Assembly (NCBI GenBank): GCA_013180625.2
Contig: SNVD02014651.1
Location: 310,001-374,000, forward strand
Direction of reading: 5' to 3'
Origin: Boswellia sacra
Taxonomy: Eukaryota > Streptophyta > Magnoliopsida > Sapindales > Burseraceae
Length of the DNA: 64,000 nt
A program made the position numbers and the translations under genes. This document shows positions 48,751-60,346 of the stretch, piece after piece. Under the pieces are notes generated by a model. The model was not told the origin of the DNA, ran no database searches, and saw only the letters and a program-made list of their open reading frames with translations. Position 1 is the stretch's first letter. Every line of letters starts with the position of its first letter.

Positions 48751-48968
48751 GGCTAATTTTTTTTGTAAAGGACCTTGTATAGTCCTTTAGTAGGCACAAA
48801 AAATAGAAGAAGTGGCAGTTTGGCTAATTTTTTTGTATAGGACTTTGTATAGTCCTTTAGTTGACACACAAAATAGAAGAAGTGGCAGCTTGACTGATTT
48901 TTTTTTTTTTTTTTAAAGGACCTTGTACAGTCCTTTAGTAGGCACATAAAATAGAGGAAGTGACAGCT
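48751..48968. repeat. tandem repeat, ~71-76 bp x 3
   Basis: Copies start at 48751, 48822 and 48892. Each contains GTCCTTTAGT and 'aaatagaagaagtggcag'. It lies between the convergent 3' ends of mudrA and the GRF ORF. The minus-strand frames here come from the repeat. Confidence 0.9.
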
Positions 48969-49279
48969 ATGATGTTTTGTCAATGAAGGTTCAGTCTGTT
49001 TTACAGTTGAATACAATCACAATGCTTAGAATTGTAATGTAATACTGTTGGCCATGTTTATATATTAACTAAGTTACAATTTTATATGTCCTGAGTTGAT
49101 CAAACTACCACATCACTTATCAAATGGATTGCATTTGATTCTTTATCCTCCACTTCAATATGCATCACATCATCTTCACTAAAATTGCTAGCAACATAAA
49201 GAACATTATGTAGAAAAACAACTTGTTGACAATGATTGTATTCTTCATTTTTTCAGTCATTTCCATCAGCACTTCATAT

Positions 49280-49680
49280 ATGTGTAACAAATGATTCATG
49301 TCATCTTGCATCTTCGATATGCAATGTTGTTCTTTCTAGGCATTCTCTCATTTTCCACATCAACTCCAACCAAATCAACATCACTGTTGACTTCTTGTTC
49401 ATCAGGCTCCCACCATTTGTAGAAATTGCATTAAACATTCTTGCATATGAAATACAACTTCCCAGGGTTGTTTGTCGACTCTGAAATCATAACTGCTGCC
49501 TTGGAACCACATTTGCATCGCCTATTTTTAAATTTGATAATGTTACTGTTAAGCATTTTAAAACCTACCTCTTGCTTCACTATGTGATGTATTCCTGTAC
49601 TGCCTTGCATTACTTGAGCTTCCTTGACTCATTTCTACACTTGTGGATTGCTTCGATGTCATTTCATTGAGCCTTACAAT
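49280..49680 (-). pseudogene. GRF-type zinc-finger ORF carried by MULE-2
   Basis: The minus strand reads a short Ser/Gln-rich N-terminus (MTSKQSTSVEMSQGSS..., from about 49665), then a possible GT-AG intron (about 49522-49567). The finger CKCGSKAAVMISESTNNPG...YFICKN, CNFYKWWEPDE follows (about 49400-49520). C-x-C-G, T-x-x-NPG, the F-x-C and the C-x-F-x-W are the zf-GRF pattern, found in nucleic-acid-binding plant proteins. A stop stands within the finger between KNV and CNFYKW, and splicing leaves the frame off by one, so this copy looks broken. The text ends at a stop near 49296. It converges with mudrA. Confidence 0.7.
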
Positions 49681-49720
49681 GCTTGATCTAGGTCTCTTGC
49701 TTTGTTGTTGCTTGGTGTGT

Positions 49721-49899
49721 AAATGAAGTGTGTTTCCAAAGTAGGTTTAGGGTTGTTTAATGTAAAAGCTTCTTGCTGTGTAAGATGAAGTTTGTTGAGG
49801 TAGTGTTCAGGGTTGCTTAATGTAAAAGCTTCTTGCTATATCAGATGAAGTGTGTTGAAGAAGTGTTCAAGGTTGTTTAATGTAAAAGTTGGTTGTGAA
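49721..49899. repeat. tandem repeat, 60-61 bp x 3
   Basis: Copies start at 49721, 49782 and 49842. Each contains GATGAAGTGTGTT-like text and TTTAATGTAAAAGCTTC. It sits at the 5' side of the GRF ORF, in its likely promoter or leader. Confidence 0.9.
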
Positions 49900-50209
49900 T
49901 AGTGATATAGTTAAGCAAAAATGAATTTGATTTCAATCTTTTAATGGAGATTTAGCTGGTCTTACCCAGCTTTTTATAATGATCACAGGAGCATGCAAGG
50001 GCCAACGATCACATTCCAATGGCTTTATTCAATTTCAGAACATTCAGGGGTAAAATAGTAATTTTTTTGGCCATATGTGCAACCAAACAGCATATTTTAT
50101 TAACATTGCAGGGCCAAATCTGTCAATTCATGTGCAATTATATTTTTTATTGGGAAAACGTGTTTTTCTAAAGTAGGTTCAAGGGTATTTAAGTAATTGA
50201 ATAAGAATT

Positions 50210-50359
50210 GGATGGAAAAATGATATCATTTAACGGGCTAGTTAATGAAAGGGTGGTCCATGATTGAATTTTCAAAAGGTAGGGACTGGATTTATACAAA
50301 AATGTAAAATGCATTTTGGACGATAGTCAAAATATAGGGGTACTTTGTGACAATTCTCG
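50210..50359 (-). repeat. MULE-2 right terminal inverted repeat
   Basis: The inverse of 44488-44640. It ends ...GTGACAATTCTCG before the 10-bp duplication. Confidence 0.9.
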
Positions 50360-50369
50360 AATAATTATA

Positions 50370-51285
50370 TTATATCTTAAAGAAGAGGAATGCCATTACA
50401 CGAGTTTGTATCATCAATCATTAATAGCCATTAGATACAATATAATTATTGTTATACACTTTTTAAGACGTTAAAAGGATTGTTGTTAAAGATTGTTGCT
50501 GTTTAAACCTCGTAACTAAATTAAAGAGCCCCTGTTTTGCATTATAACAAAGATAAATTAATTTTTTTCTTAAAAAAAATTCTCAAATTAAGCAACAACA
50601 ACACACCCTTCTTACTCAATTACATGATATGTCCATCTTAACATGTTGTATCTTGCATAAAAGAGTAGTACCAATTATGTTTTAAAGAGTGTATTACTGT
50701 TAGAGTAAACAACATATATGTTTTAAAGAGTGTATTACTGTTAGAGTAAACAACATATTTTAAAACGGTAGATTTAACAATTGCGAAAATCTTTCTTCTT
50801 TGTGAGTTAATTAAATATTTGCATCTTCAACTTCTCAAATCAGTGTAAAATGATAAGTACTAAAAAAATTAAAAAAAGAGATTAAACTTTTAAATTTCTT
50901 GATTATTGTATGAATAATTCAAACAAGCCATGCATGACAAACCAACAAGATGATAAGAACCTAAGTGAAATTAAATAAAAAAATCATAAAGCCTATACCT
51001 CAAATGAGAAGATTAAAATGAAATTTTTAACGAATAGTTGAATAATAATATGAAAATTATTCAAGAGATGGGGGTTATTTAATTCAAAGGTACTACGGTT
51101 CAAACATCACTTCTCTTTGTTAAATTCACATTGTTTACGTTAAATTCTGTATAATCCATAGGCAATCGAATGTCTCTTATATTTGGGTTATTAACCTACT
51201 TATTGAAGTCCATTAAGGCAATATAAGGCATTAAAAACTTTGTTAAGGCCTACATACTAATTTTATCAAAGGTTAACAAGATTCG
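50370..51285. other. AT-rich spacer with a 41-bp tandem duplication
   Basis: 50677-50717 and 50718-50758 are near-identical (atgttttaaagagtgtatt...). No gene is seen. Confidence 0.8.
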
Positions 51286-52140
51286 CATGTTTGGTATGCC
51301 CCACCGTAAAGTTTAGTATAGCATCGTATTTTATTATATTATATTGTATAATATAAAAATAGTGTTATATTAAAATTATATTGTGTTTGGTATACCTATG
51401 TCTTGTATTAATTTAGAACAAAAGTAACAACTTTTTTAATATATATAAAATATGAATGTATTTTGTTTTATTTTACAAAATTAATTATTTTTTTAAATAT
51501 GTTGTTGAAGAATCGTCGGACTATTGCTGGTGGCCAGTCGGTGGCATGAGCCACCACTGACATCATTATGATCACCGAAACAGGAAGATGATTTACAGGA
51601 TGGACCATACTTCATCAGTTCAGGATGAGTATTTGGACCGTAAAAAGATTCGAAAAATTTGACCACCACACCTTGTCTTGTCGTTTATAGCCAAATTATC
51701 GATCCTATGTTGAAAACACTATCTCCATGTTATGGATCAGGTCCTTTTGATCACTTTGGTGTTGTGGATGTTGTTTGACTCTCTTTGGTCGCCGATATTG
51801 GCGTCATTTCTGATCACTCTTCGGCATCCTCCAACAAATTTTTTTTTATTTTTCTTAAATTTACTAAATTATAAATATACTTAAATAACTTTTATAAAAC
51901 CTAAAAAATAATAATAATAATTTATTAATTAATTAAGATAATCAAAAAATTTTTGAATTAATACTATACAATGTAATCTAGTGTAATATATTCATATTGC
52001 ATAACTTAACACAATATGTGTGCATATGAGGGATGTACTTTGTATTATTTAATACTAGGCTAAATTGTTACCAAATAAATGTATTGCATCATTTGCTAAT
52101 GTAACAATCTAGCTCTACATAATGTCTTACACCAAACATG
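51286..52140. mobile_element. TIR element related to 43043-44147 (855 bp)
   Basis: The ends are CATGTTTGGTATG and CACCAAACATG. The left end shares TTTGGT...CACCGTA and TATAG with the 43-kb element. A GC-richer core is at 51510-51835 inside AT arms. No clear target duplication was found. Confidence 0.5.
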
Positions 52141-52700
52141 ACAGAAAAAAGGAAGGTTTAGAAACATTGACAAATATCTTAAAAGAAGTATATTTATGTC
52201 ATTAATTTTTAAATTTACAAATTTAGTTTTGACTTTTTTTTCCTTTTTGATACATTTCATATCAAAAAAAGCAAAGTGTTCAATTTTTTAATGAACTTGT
52301 TGTCTCCGTGATCTTTTATTATAAAATTTAATTGCATAAATTTTCAGCCAGAAAGATATGAAGGAGGAAAATTAAATAAAAAGAAGAAATATAGCTAAAG
52401 ATTTGCTCAAATGTGAGTCTCTAGACTCTATGCCTGATTCATCTTGATATTGTCTTTTATTTGTAAACCAAAATTTTAATAATTAAAATAGTATAACTAA
52501 TTTCAATAACTTACTATTATGTTAAATAGAAAATTAATATGATATTAAAAATTCATCCACAAATTACATATGATTTTTTAATTAATTTTTTAATAAATAG
52601 CTATTTTTCATCAAATTTTAATTATAATTCTATGCTTTGAATTTTTTTATGTATTAAACATAATTTCTTAATTTAGAGTTAACAATTGTTAGTTGAATTT
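52141..52700. other. AT-rich spacer
   Basis: No coding text, repeat or RNA gene recognised. Confidence 0.6.
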
Positions 52701-53958
52701 TATTCACTAATTTAATAACTTTAAATTTAATTTTTGATTAGTTTTTGAGTAAAACTAGTGGAAAATAATTTGTTGATTAGTTCAATAGCAGATTTTAGGA
52801 AATCAAATCTGATTTTTGAGAAAGCACATCAAAAATAGGAGTTGAAGGGCTTAAAATGGAAAATTTCAAGATTTCAGAATTAGTGAAGGTGCGCTCCAAG
52901 ATGGGTGGTGCAGCGGTGCAAGTTCTAGCAAAATAGATCAAAAGTCACAGATGTTGCGCTCCTGCACAACCTTAGCCATGCACCTGGACAAATTCGAATA
53001 TGTAAATTTTAGAAATCCTATTTCAGCTAGGATTCAGATCTCTTGTCATATAGAGTATAAACATGCATATTTTAGGTCTTTTTTAGGGATAGATAGAAGT
53101 CATTATAGGTGCTTTAGAGGCCAAGAAATCGGACTGCAACTATTGGAGGCATGAATCAAGATTGAATCTTCAAGGAATCTTCAAAATTTCTAGTTCTTTC
53201 TCGTCTCTTCGTACTCAATGATTTCAATTTGATTTTGTTTAGTTTCTTTTTACATTATGAACTAAGTTTCTCTTTCTAGGGTTAGGATGTAGCCAAGATT
53301 GGTACTCTAAGTATTTTAATTCAATATATTGATATTTATTAAATCCTTGTTGAGTGAATTAGTCATATGCTTAATGCTTATAATTGTTTGGCCAACTATT
53401 ACATAAATCGAGATAGAAATTGGACTAAGGAGTTGATTTATATCAGTCCTTGATTAATTTGCCAAAAAATAACATTAGATAGAGATATGATTGTGATTTG
53501 TGCAACCATATGTGATTTCTCGTGCTTAATGGATATTTATAGGTTGTTAGATAAGACAGAGATGTGATTCTCCCTATAATTATACATTGTTATTGCTTGA
53601 TAAAGAATAACAAATGCATTAGAGAAATTAGTTGTCAACAAGTGAATAAATATTGATTAATTTGAATTGAAATAATAGAGTAGATAACTTTGGTGAAACT
53701 TGATACATTATATCTTCATTTATTAGATTCTTCTAAATTTAGTTTAAACATTATTTACTTTCTTAGTATTTAGTTTTAATCCAGTTATTTAGTTAGTCAA
53801 TTTTCTTTTTTAAATTTGCTATTAAAATTTTATTGTTCAAATAAAATTAGAGTTAGATTAAGTTTAGTAGTTAATAACTAATCTTCATAGGAATGATACT
53901 CATTCATCATTATATTACTTGTTACAATTTTGTGCACTTGCAGATTTTGCATAACAAG
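52700..53958 (+). repeat. 5' LTR (left boundary uncertain)
   Basis: The right end is set by the primer site. The body has LTR-like text, such as 'cttcaaggaatcttc' and 'ctagggttaggatgtagcc', but no second copy in the window to test it. The 67-codon frame at 52951 is not a gene. Confidence 0.5.
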
Positions 53959-53971
53959 TTTTTGGCGCTAT

Positions 53972-53990
53972 TGTTAAGGATTGTTTTTAT
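53972..53990 (+). other. primer-binding site (tRNA-Asp type, decayed)
   Basis: TGGCGCTATTGTTAAGGA resembles the TGGCGCCGTTGCCGGGGA site, with C-to-T-type changes. It is the same type as in the Athila element at 28474. Confidence 0.65.
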
Positions 53991-54185
53991 TAATATTAAA
54001 CTAAATAACTTAGTTTTAGTTTGAATTTTATTTTTCTATTTTACTTAAGTTTTGCTTTGTTTTTGTATATTGCCAGTTGCATGCAAAAGTTTGGAGACAA
54101 AGACTTATTGCTTTTGAATTCTGAGATAGAACAAACTTGTCAAAAGAATAGAAAGGAGAAACATCATAAGTCCAAACAACCAATT

Positions 54186-54316
54186 ATGATGGCTGACAAT
54201 ATGGAAGAAAACAGAGATAGAGCTATAGATGTAGCTAATACAAGACTTATGGATTACACTCTCCCTACAGTGATGGGAATTCATCAAGCATTAAGGAAGC
54301 TGGCTGTAGACACTTG
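54186..54316 (+). pseudogene. gag N-terminal part, cut by insertion
   Basis: The frame MADNMEENRDRAIDV...RLMDYTLPTVMGIHQALRKLAVDT matches the start of Athila/Tat-type Gag. It stops where the inserted nest begins. The next residues (TFEIKP) are found at 62475. Confidence 0.75.
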
Positions 54317-56045
54317 ATTTTTGAGCTCGATGATGAAATGAAGATGAATGTGGAGCAATAGAAATGATCAAAATACTCTTGGAAGCCAAAGGGAGAAGGG
54401 TTAGAAGAAGTCGACTAAGAGTCTTAAAAATTGACATATGACTTCAAAAAATAACATAAATCAATCCAGAAGGAATCTATTGATGAATCATATATCGTTG
54501 TGAAATTACTGATGTCTAGTTTTCATAAAATTTACGGATCATCGATTGGAGTTGAATTCGAAAAGTTATGCATGATCGAATAGACAAAGGTTAGAGAGAC
54601 TACACTGAAAAGTTGCAAAATAGAAAGGTTCAGTGGGCAACAACCGGCCGGCTATTGACCAACAATCGACCAGCTGTCAAAATGTCAGTTGGTGGTGTGC
54701 CAAGTCAGTTGTTGTCCTGTCAAATATGGAAAATTTCATTAGAAACCTTCCATATTTGATTCTTTTCTTCCTTTTTCAGCCTTAACCCTCTCCTATATAA
54801 ACAACCCCCCTCCTCACTTCCAAGACATCCAAAAATCATCTCTCTCTCCCTCTAGGACTTGTGAGAATTCTAAAGAGTTTTTTCTACTTAATATTTTTCG
54901 GATGTTTTATATTGCTTTAAATCCGGAAAGGGTACGTCCTGAGAGTAGTTTTCCCTTCTCCCTCATCTTTTCTTTGTTATTTTTCTTGCTTAGAATTAAG
55001 CATGTTTAGGTTTGTTTATGCTTAGAATTAGCATGTTTAAGATTTATTTTGATGCTTAGAAGCATGTTTAGGATTTTGTAGAATTGTTTAGTCCTTTATT
55101 TGTTTTGCAAGGTGGACATGCCTGTCAAGGTAGGTCATCTTTCCCTCATTTATCTAGAATCATGATTAGGAGTTTATTTTCTTTGCGAATGCTTAGAATA
55201 ATGCTTAGGAGCACATTGTTTAGAATTGTGCTTAAGAGCACATGTCTTAAAATCATGCTTAAGAGCATATAATTAGAAACATGACTAGGAATTAAGGTTA
55301 TTTTTTAAGCATGCTACGAAATAGCATATAATTAGGTATGAATTATCTTGATTGGTTGAAATTGCCATGATTTGCAATGATTGCTTGAATTAGGCTAAAG
55401 TATTCCATGATAACCAAGTTGGGCCAGAATATACAATGATAACAATACTAGACTAGACTATGCCATGATAACCATGCTAGGCTAGAATTGCCATATTTGT
55501 AATTGTTTTGAATCAATTAAATTATGCTAGAATAGAGATAGGCTAGAATGCCTTGATAGAATTATCAAATCTAGATTGGTGTCATGATTCTAGATTATGG
55601 CTTTGTATTGAAATTTAATTGATTGATATGAATGAATGTATGAATATACCATGTCTAGAAGTATAATTGAATAATTGTATGATGCCATGAAGTGGTGGTG
55701 GACTCACAATGATGGTAAGGGATCATTACTTATAGTGATAATTGAATGCATGGATGTGTATACAGAGGCTTGATAGACATTGAATATACTCACATCTGGT
55801 GGTGAGGAATTCATTATCTATCCAGTCTCAACTTGAATGTTTATATATATTGAATTTATAATGCAATGAATGCTATGAATGGAATGAATGTGATATTTTG
55901 AAGAGTTTAGAAGTAGAATTACTTTATTTATTTGTTGAAGAATAATTGATGTAATCCTCTTCCCATTCCCCCATGTTTGAAGAAAATGTAACTCTATTCT
56001 CCTCCTTCTTTTTTTGTATGAATATACAATTGTATTTTTGAATAT
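54317..56045 (+). repeat. LTR-like unit A, first part
   Basis: Aligns with 60357-61975, including 'gtgaag/gaaattactgat', 'ccggaaagggtacgtc', 'ttttgcaaggtgga' and 'gatgtaatcctctt' blocks. It continues at 60100-60346 after the inserted element. Confidence 0.75.
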
Positions 56046-56598
56046 TGTTAGAGATAAAAGGTTTAAAACAAATATTTATATCATGATTTACCAAAGTTAA
56101 TTTGAGATTAATTTCATGAGTTACAACACTTACTATTTGTAACATATTTTATTAAGAACATTATGGCTTAGGAGTTACAAGAGATTTAATTTGTAAGTTA
56201 CCTAAGCTAGGAGACTACTATATAAAGGAGTCTCAAAGGTTTTAAAAATAATAATAATGTTTAAGTATTTTCTATGTTTTTTAGTAACTACGACACACGA
56301 AGATAAATTATTTTTTTCTGATGATTGTGCTCATTGAGGAGATGGGTTGTGAGCACTGAATTCTATCTTGGAGCCCTTGAGTACCGATATTACCTACACG
56401 AGGGAAGGACCCATTGGCTTTAGGACAATGCCTTTAACTTGCCTCCTAAGTGCTCAAGCTACATATTTCTTGCTTTACCTCTTTACTTGTTCTATTTATT
56501 TAATTTATTGTTATGTTAATTTAATTTATATTTTATTATCTCTTAAATGTGTTGTTGTTTGATTATATTATTTAGATTTATTATAATTATTCACAACA
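56046..56598 (+). repeat. left LTR of the 4,049-bp element
   Basis: Aligns along its whole length with 59537-60094. Confidence 0.85.
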
Positions 56599-59177
56599 AT
56601 CTAAAGCCAAAGAGTATCTCATATGATTGGTTGGTTATTTGTTTAATATTAATTGGTTGCATATATTTTTGTTTTTATTATTTGAACTATTTCATAATAG
56701 TGTGTAATATTCTACTTCTTATTAGATCCATGGCTATAAGTATCTATATAGCTATTAGTTTCATCTATATGTTATTTATATTTTAATGAATATGAGAGGT
56801 TCACAAGTATGATAGATTTTGTTAATTGTTTTATTTGTTTGTTTATCATATAATGTATATTGTAGATCTTTGCGAGATCTATCATGATTTATATTTTTGT
56901 TTATAATTTGAATATAGCTAGCCTGACAATACTATATATGATTAGTCACTATTCTAATTTATATTGTGATATATACTTGCATGTATAAAATTTTTTTATT
57001 TTTTCTTGTAATGAAGAACTGAAATGCGTATCTAGTTTAGAGCATAATATTAATTTAGATACTGATATGAGCCAATTTCAAATATTTGAAACTTCTTTAG
57101 ATTTGAATATATAATGATTACTATTCTCTTGCAGATCTAGTTTTCTTGGTATAAGAGAGTTGGTGCCTTCTTTGTGTAACTTCCTTTCCAATTATTTCTT
57201 TATTTTACAACTCGACTAACTAAATGTCTTTATTAAGTTAAAGACATGGAGGCAAATGAAGATGTGAATTCTTTTATTATTTACTTCAGCCATGCACATT
57301 CTATTTATATAAATATCTTTTATTTGTGATTAAGATTAAAGTGAGTATGGATTAACTAGTAACTTTTATATGAATAAGTTTAGTAAACTCTGGTATTATA
57401 TAAATCGTATTTTAATGTGATTTATCCATATGTAGTTTACTTATTATAAACTTTGAAACAAGTATTTATATGTCATATTATACGAGTAGTTTATTAAGTT
57501 TGATAGCACGTGAGATACTTATGGATTTTTATCTTCTCAAATTCTTAATTATGTGTATGTTAGTGATATACATGTATTTAATATTTCATTTATGAAGATT
57601 TATTATATCTATTTGATTTTATTGAAATTGTGGTTATAAGCTATAGATGTTACAAGTAATAGTTATGACATCGAGTTTCTACAATTACTTTCTAGGTATG
57701 TGTCTGGCTACTAAAATTTTCTTTTTATTTTCAAAGCATATGAATGAGTTGTAATGTGTAATGGTTCTATTGTCAAGACCTTTTATTAGTTTTATTATGG
57801 TTTAATAAATATTTCAATTATGAAAATCCTTACCTTTGATATCTATTACATATTATTCACGATTTGATTAAATTTATATGTTACTAATTAAATGTGTCAT
57901 TATTTTGGTACTAGATAATCATTGATCTTTATTGGATATTATTATGAATTGATTAAGAATTTAATTTGTAAGTTAATTGCAAGCATTAAATTTTTATTGC
58001 ACAATGAAGCATGTGTTTTCAATGCATTTAATTAGAAACTCATATGCATGGATGTGTGCCATAAATTTCTTGTGGTTATCTAAGATATTGAAAGTTATTA
58101 AACTTTGTAATCATGGTTCAATGAGTTACATGTTCATACTTATGTTGCTACTTTAATATATGTTTGTTTGCAACTTACAAGTTTGTAATAGTGCAAGAGT
58201 TATATTTTTACTGAATAATTGAAAGTTTGATTTAGAGTTATAATGAATTTGTTGAGTGCAATTACTCATTTGTTCTATTGTTTATCATTTTGTAATAATT
58301 AAGAAAAAATGAGTTTCAAAATATGTTACTCCATCTAGTATTCTTAATTATAATTAGTTGACTGGCTTTGGTGCTAATTCCTTCTTCTTTGTTCTTGATG
58401 TATATGTGTTAATAATTACTGTAATTATTGCATTCTAGTTATTTCTAATGCTTTGTGAATTCTAGAGTATGTTAAGAAGATTAATTGTTTATTTTGATAA
58501 CTTATGTGGTTGCATTGAATAAAATTGTGGCATAAATGCTATTAATTATTATTAAATACATATATGAGTTATATATTATATTTATTGGAGTAGTAATAAA
58601 TATTTTGTTATTGTAGGGGTTTTGATTTTCAAGAGGTTTCATATTATTATTATTTATTAATTTTGCACGATGATGATGATAGTAAGTTTAATTGTTATTT
58701 CTATGGTTTTAAAGTTTAGCAAGTTAAAATATTAATATTTTGTGAAGAGCATAAAATATTTCTTAATATGGAGTTACTATTAGTGCAATATCTTTTTAAT
58801 GTAAGGGTTTTCTTTATTTTATGGTTGTTAATATTTTTATGATATTTTGAGGAAAAAAGTGATATTATAAATTATTAAATGAATATTCCTATGAGGTATA
58901 GGTCACATATACATTTGGAGGACTCACTTTAGTAAGAGTGTTGTGAGGGCCACAACAGTGAGAATTAGGCTATTCTCTAAAACTCTCATGATAATCAAGA
59001 TTAAACGCATGACCATTAATAGCATTAACCCATAAAAATCACGTCTTCGTCGATATTATGTGTATGATAGTTTGAAGTTTGGTCAAGAAATCGAGTTCAA
59101 AACTTTGTTTACTTAGGTTTCTCAAAAGGATGCTATCTACACTAAGTGTAGGTTCAAACCTACCTAGTTTACTCTTT

Positions 59178-59194
59178 ATATATATATGTATATA

Positions 59195-59232
<38 letters not shown>

Positions 59233-59380
59233 TATATGTATATGCATATATATATATACACATATACATATATATATATATATATATATGTATATGTATG
59301 TATATGTATATATGTATGTATATATATGTATATGTTAATATACATATATGGAGATACATATGTTAATATACATATATATC

Positions 59381-59411
<31 letters not shown>

Positions 59412-59490
59412 TATATATATATTATATATATATATATGTATATGTTAACATATACATATATATATACATATACATATATATATATATATA
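59178..59490. repeat. TA-rich minisatellite with palindromes
   Basis: About 310 bp of TATATG/TATACA text. It includes an extended perfect palindrome centred on GTTAAC at 59444-59449. The long Tyr/Ile frames on both strands are artefacts. Confidence 0.95.
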
Positions 59491-59536
59491 TTTTTTATTT
59501 TATAAAGCTTTAAAGTATTAACCTTTTAGGGGAAAC

Positions 59537-60094
59537 TATTGGAGATAAAATGTTTAAAACAAATATTTATATCATGAGTCACAAAATTTAATTTGAGATT
59601 AATTTCATAAGTTACAACACTTATTATTTGTAAAGTACATGTTTTTATTAAGAACATTATGGCTTAAAAGTTAAACGAGATTTAATTTGTAAGTTACCTA
59701 AGCCAGGAGACTATTATATAAATGAGTCTCAAATGTTTTAACAACAATAATAATATTTGAGTATTCTCTATGTTTTTTAGCAACCGTAACACATGAAGAC
59801 ATGTTATTTTTTTTTGATGATCGTGCTCATTGAGGGGATAGGTTGTGAGCAAAGAATTGTATTTTAGAGCCCTTGAGTACTGATATTACCCGCATGAGGG
59901 GAGGACTCTTTTGTTTTAGGACAATACCTTTAACATGCCTCTCAAATGCTCAAACCACATATTTCTTACTTTACCTCTTTACTTGTTTTATTTATTTAAT
60001 TTATTATTTTGTTAATTTAATTTATATTTTATTATTTCTTCAATGTGTTGTTGTTTGATTATATTATTTAGATCTATAATAATTATTCATAACA
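59537..60094 (+). repeat. right LTR of the 4,049-bp element
   Basis: Partner of 56046-56598, preceded by a purine tract and followed by AATAT. Confidence 0.85.
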
Positions 60095-60346
60095 AATATC
60101 ACCTTACATGTTTTAAAGAAGATAAAATGATGTGTGCACAAAATGAGCAACTTAGGCGGACTATATAGTGACATGAGCTATTTTTATTTGGTATACCCTA
60201 GTAGAGGTCAGATTTGATCTGAGTGAGGCAAATGGCTTGTAACTTACTTTCTGAGCCCATCTTTGAAGGGATGTGGGTAGTTTAGGTCCTCAAGTGAGAG
60301 ATCAGATTGCTCGCATTCATTCTCAATTGAATAATTGAGGGGCGAC

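Larger units (their letters stand above)
44488..50359 (+). mobile_element. MULE-2, complete Mutator-like element (5,872 bp)
   Basis: The TIRs of about 150 bp (44488-44640 and 50210-50359) share the CACAAAGTACCCC, TTTTGTATAAAT and TGGACCACCCTTTCATT blocks, at roughly 80-85% identity by eye. A 10-bp direct repeat AATAATTATA flanks it (44478-44487 and 50360-50369). It carries mudrA on the + strand and a GRF zinc-finger ORF on the - strand, converging. Stops in mudrA make it non-autonomous now. Confidence 0.9.
56046..60094. mobile_element. non-coding LTR element (4,049 bp) inside unit A
   Basis: LTRs are at 56046-56598 (553 bp) and 59537-60094 (558 bp). The starts are TGTTAGAGATA and TATTGGAGATA, the ends CACAACA and CATAACA. 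A 5-bp target duplication AATAT lies at 56041-56045 and 60095-60099. A purine tract AGGGGAAAC precedes the second LTR. The 2.9-kb interior is AT-rich with no retroelement domain, so this is a LARD-like non-autonomous element. The primer site is not recognised. Confidence 0.8.

Noticed and set aside
48608..49016. minus-strand ORFs of 63 and 87 aa with repeated Cys/Lys text
   Set aside because: They read through a three-copy tandem repeat. Their repetition comes from the DNA array.
57150..57175. TTGGTATAAGAGAGTTGG, resembling a tRNA-Met primer site
   Set aside because: It is not next to an LTR end. The LTR of the enclosing element ends at 56598, supported by the target duplication.
59039..59448. 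ORFs of 70-106 aa on both strands
   Set aside because: Same artefact, from the TA-rich minisatellite.
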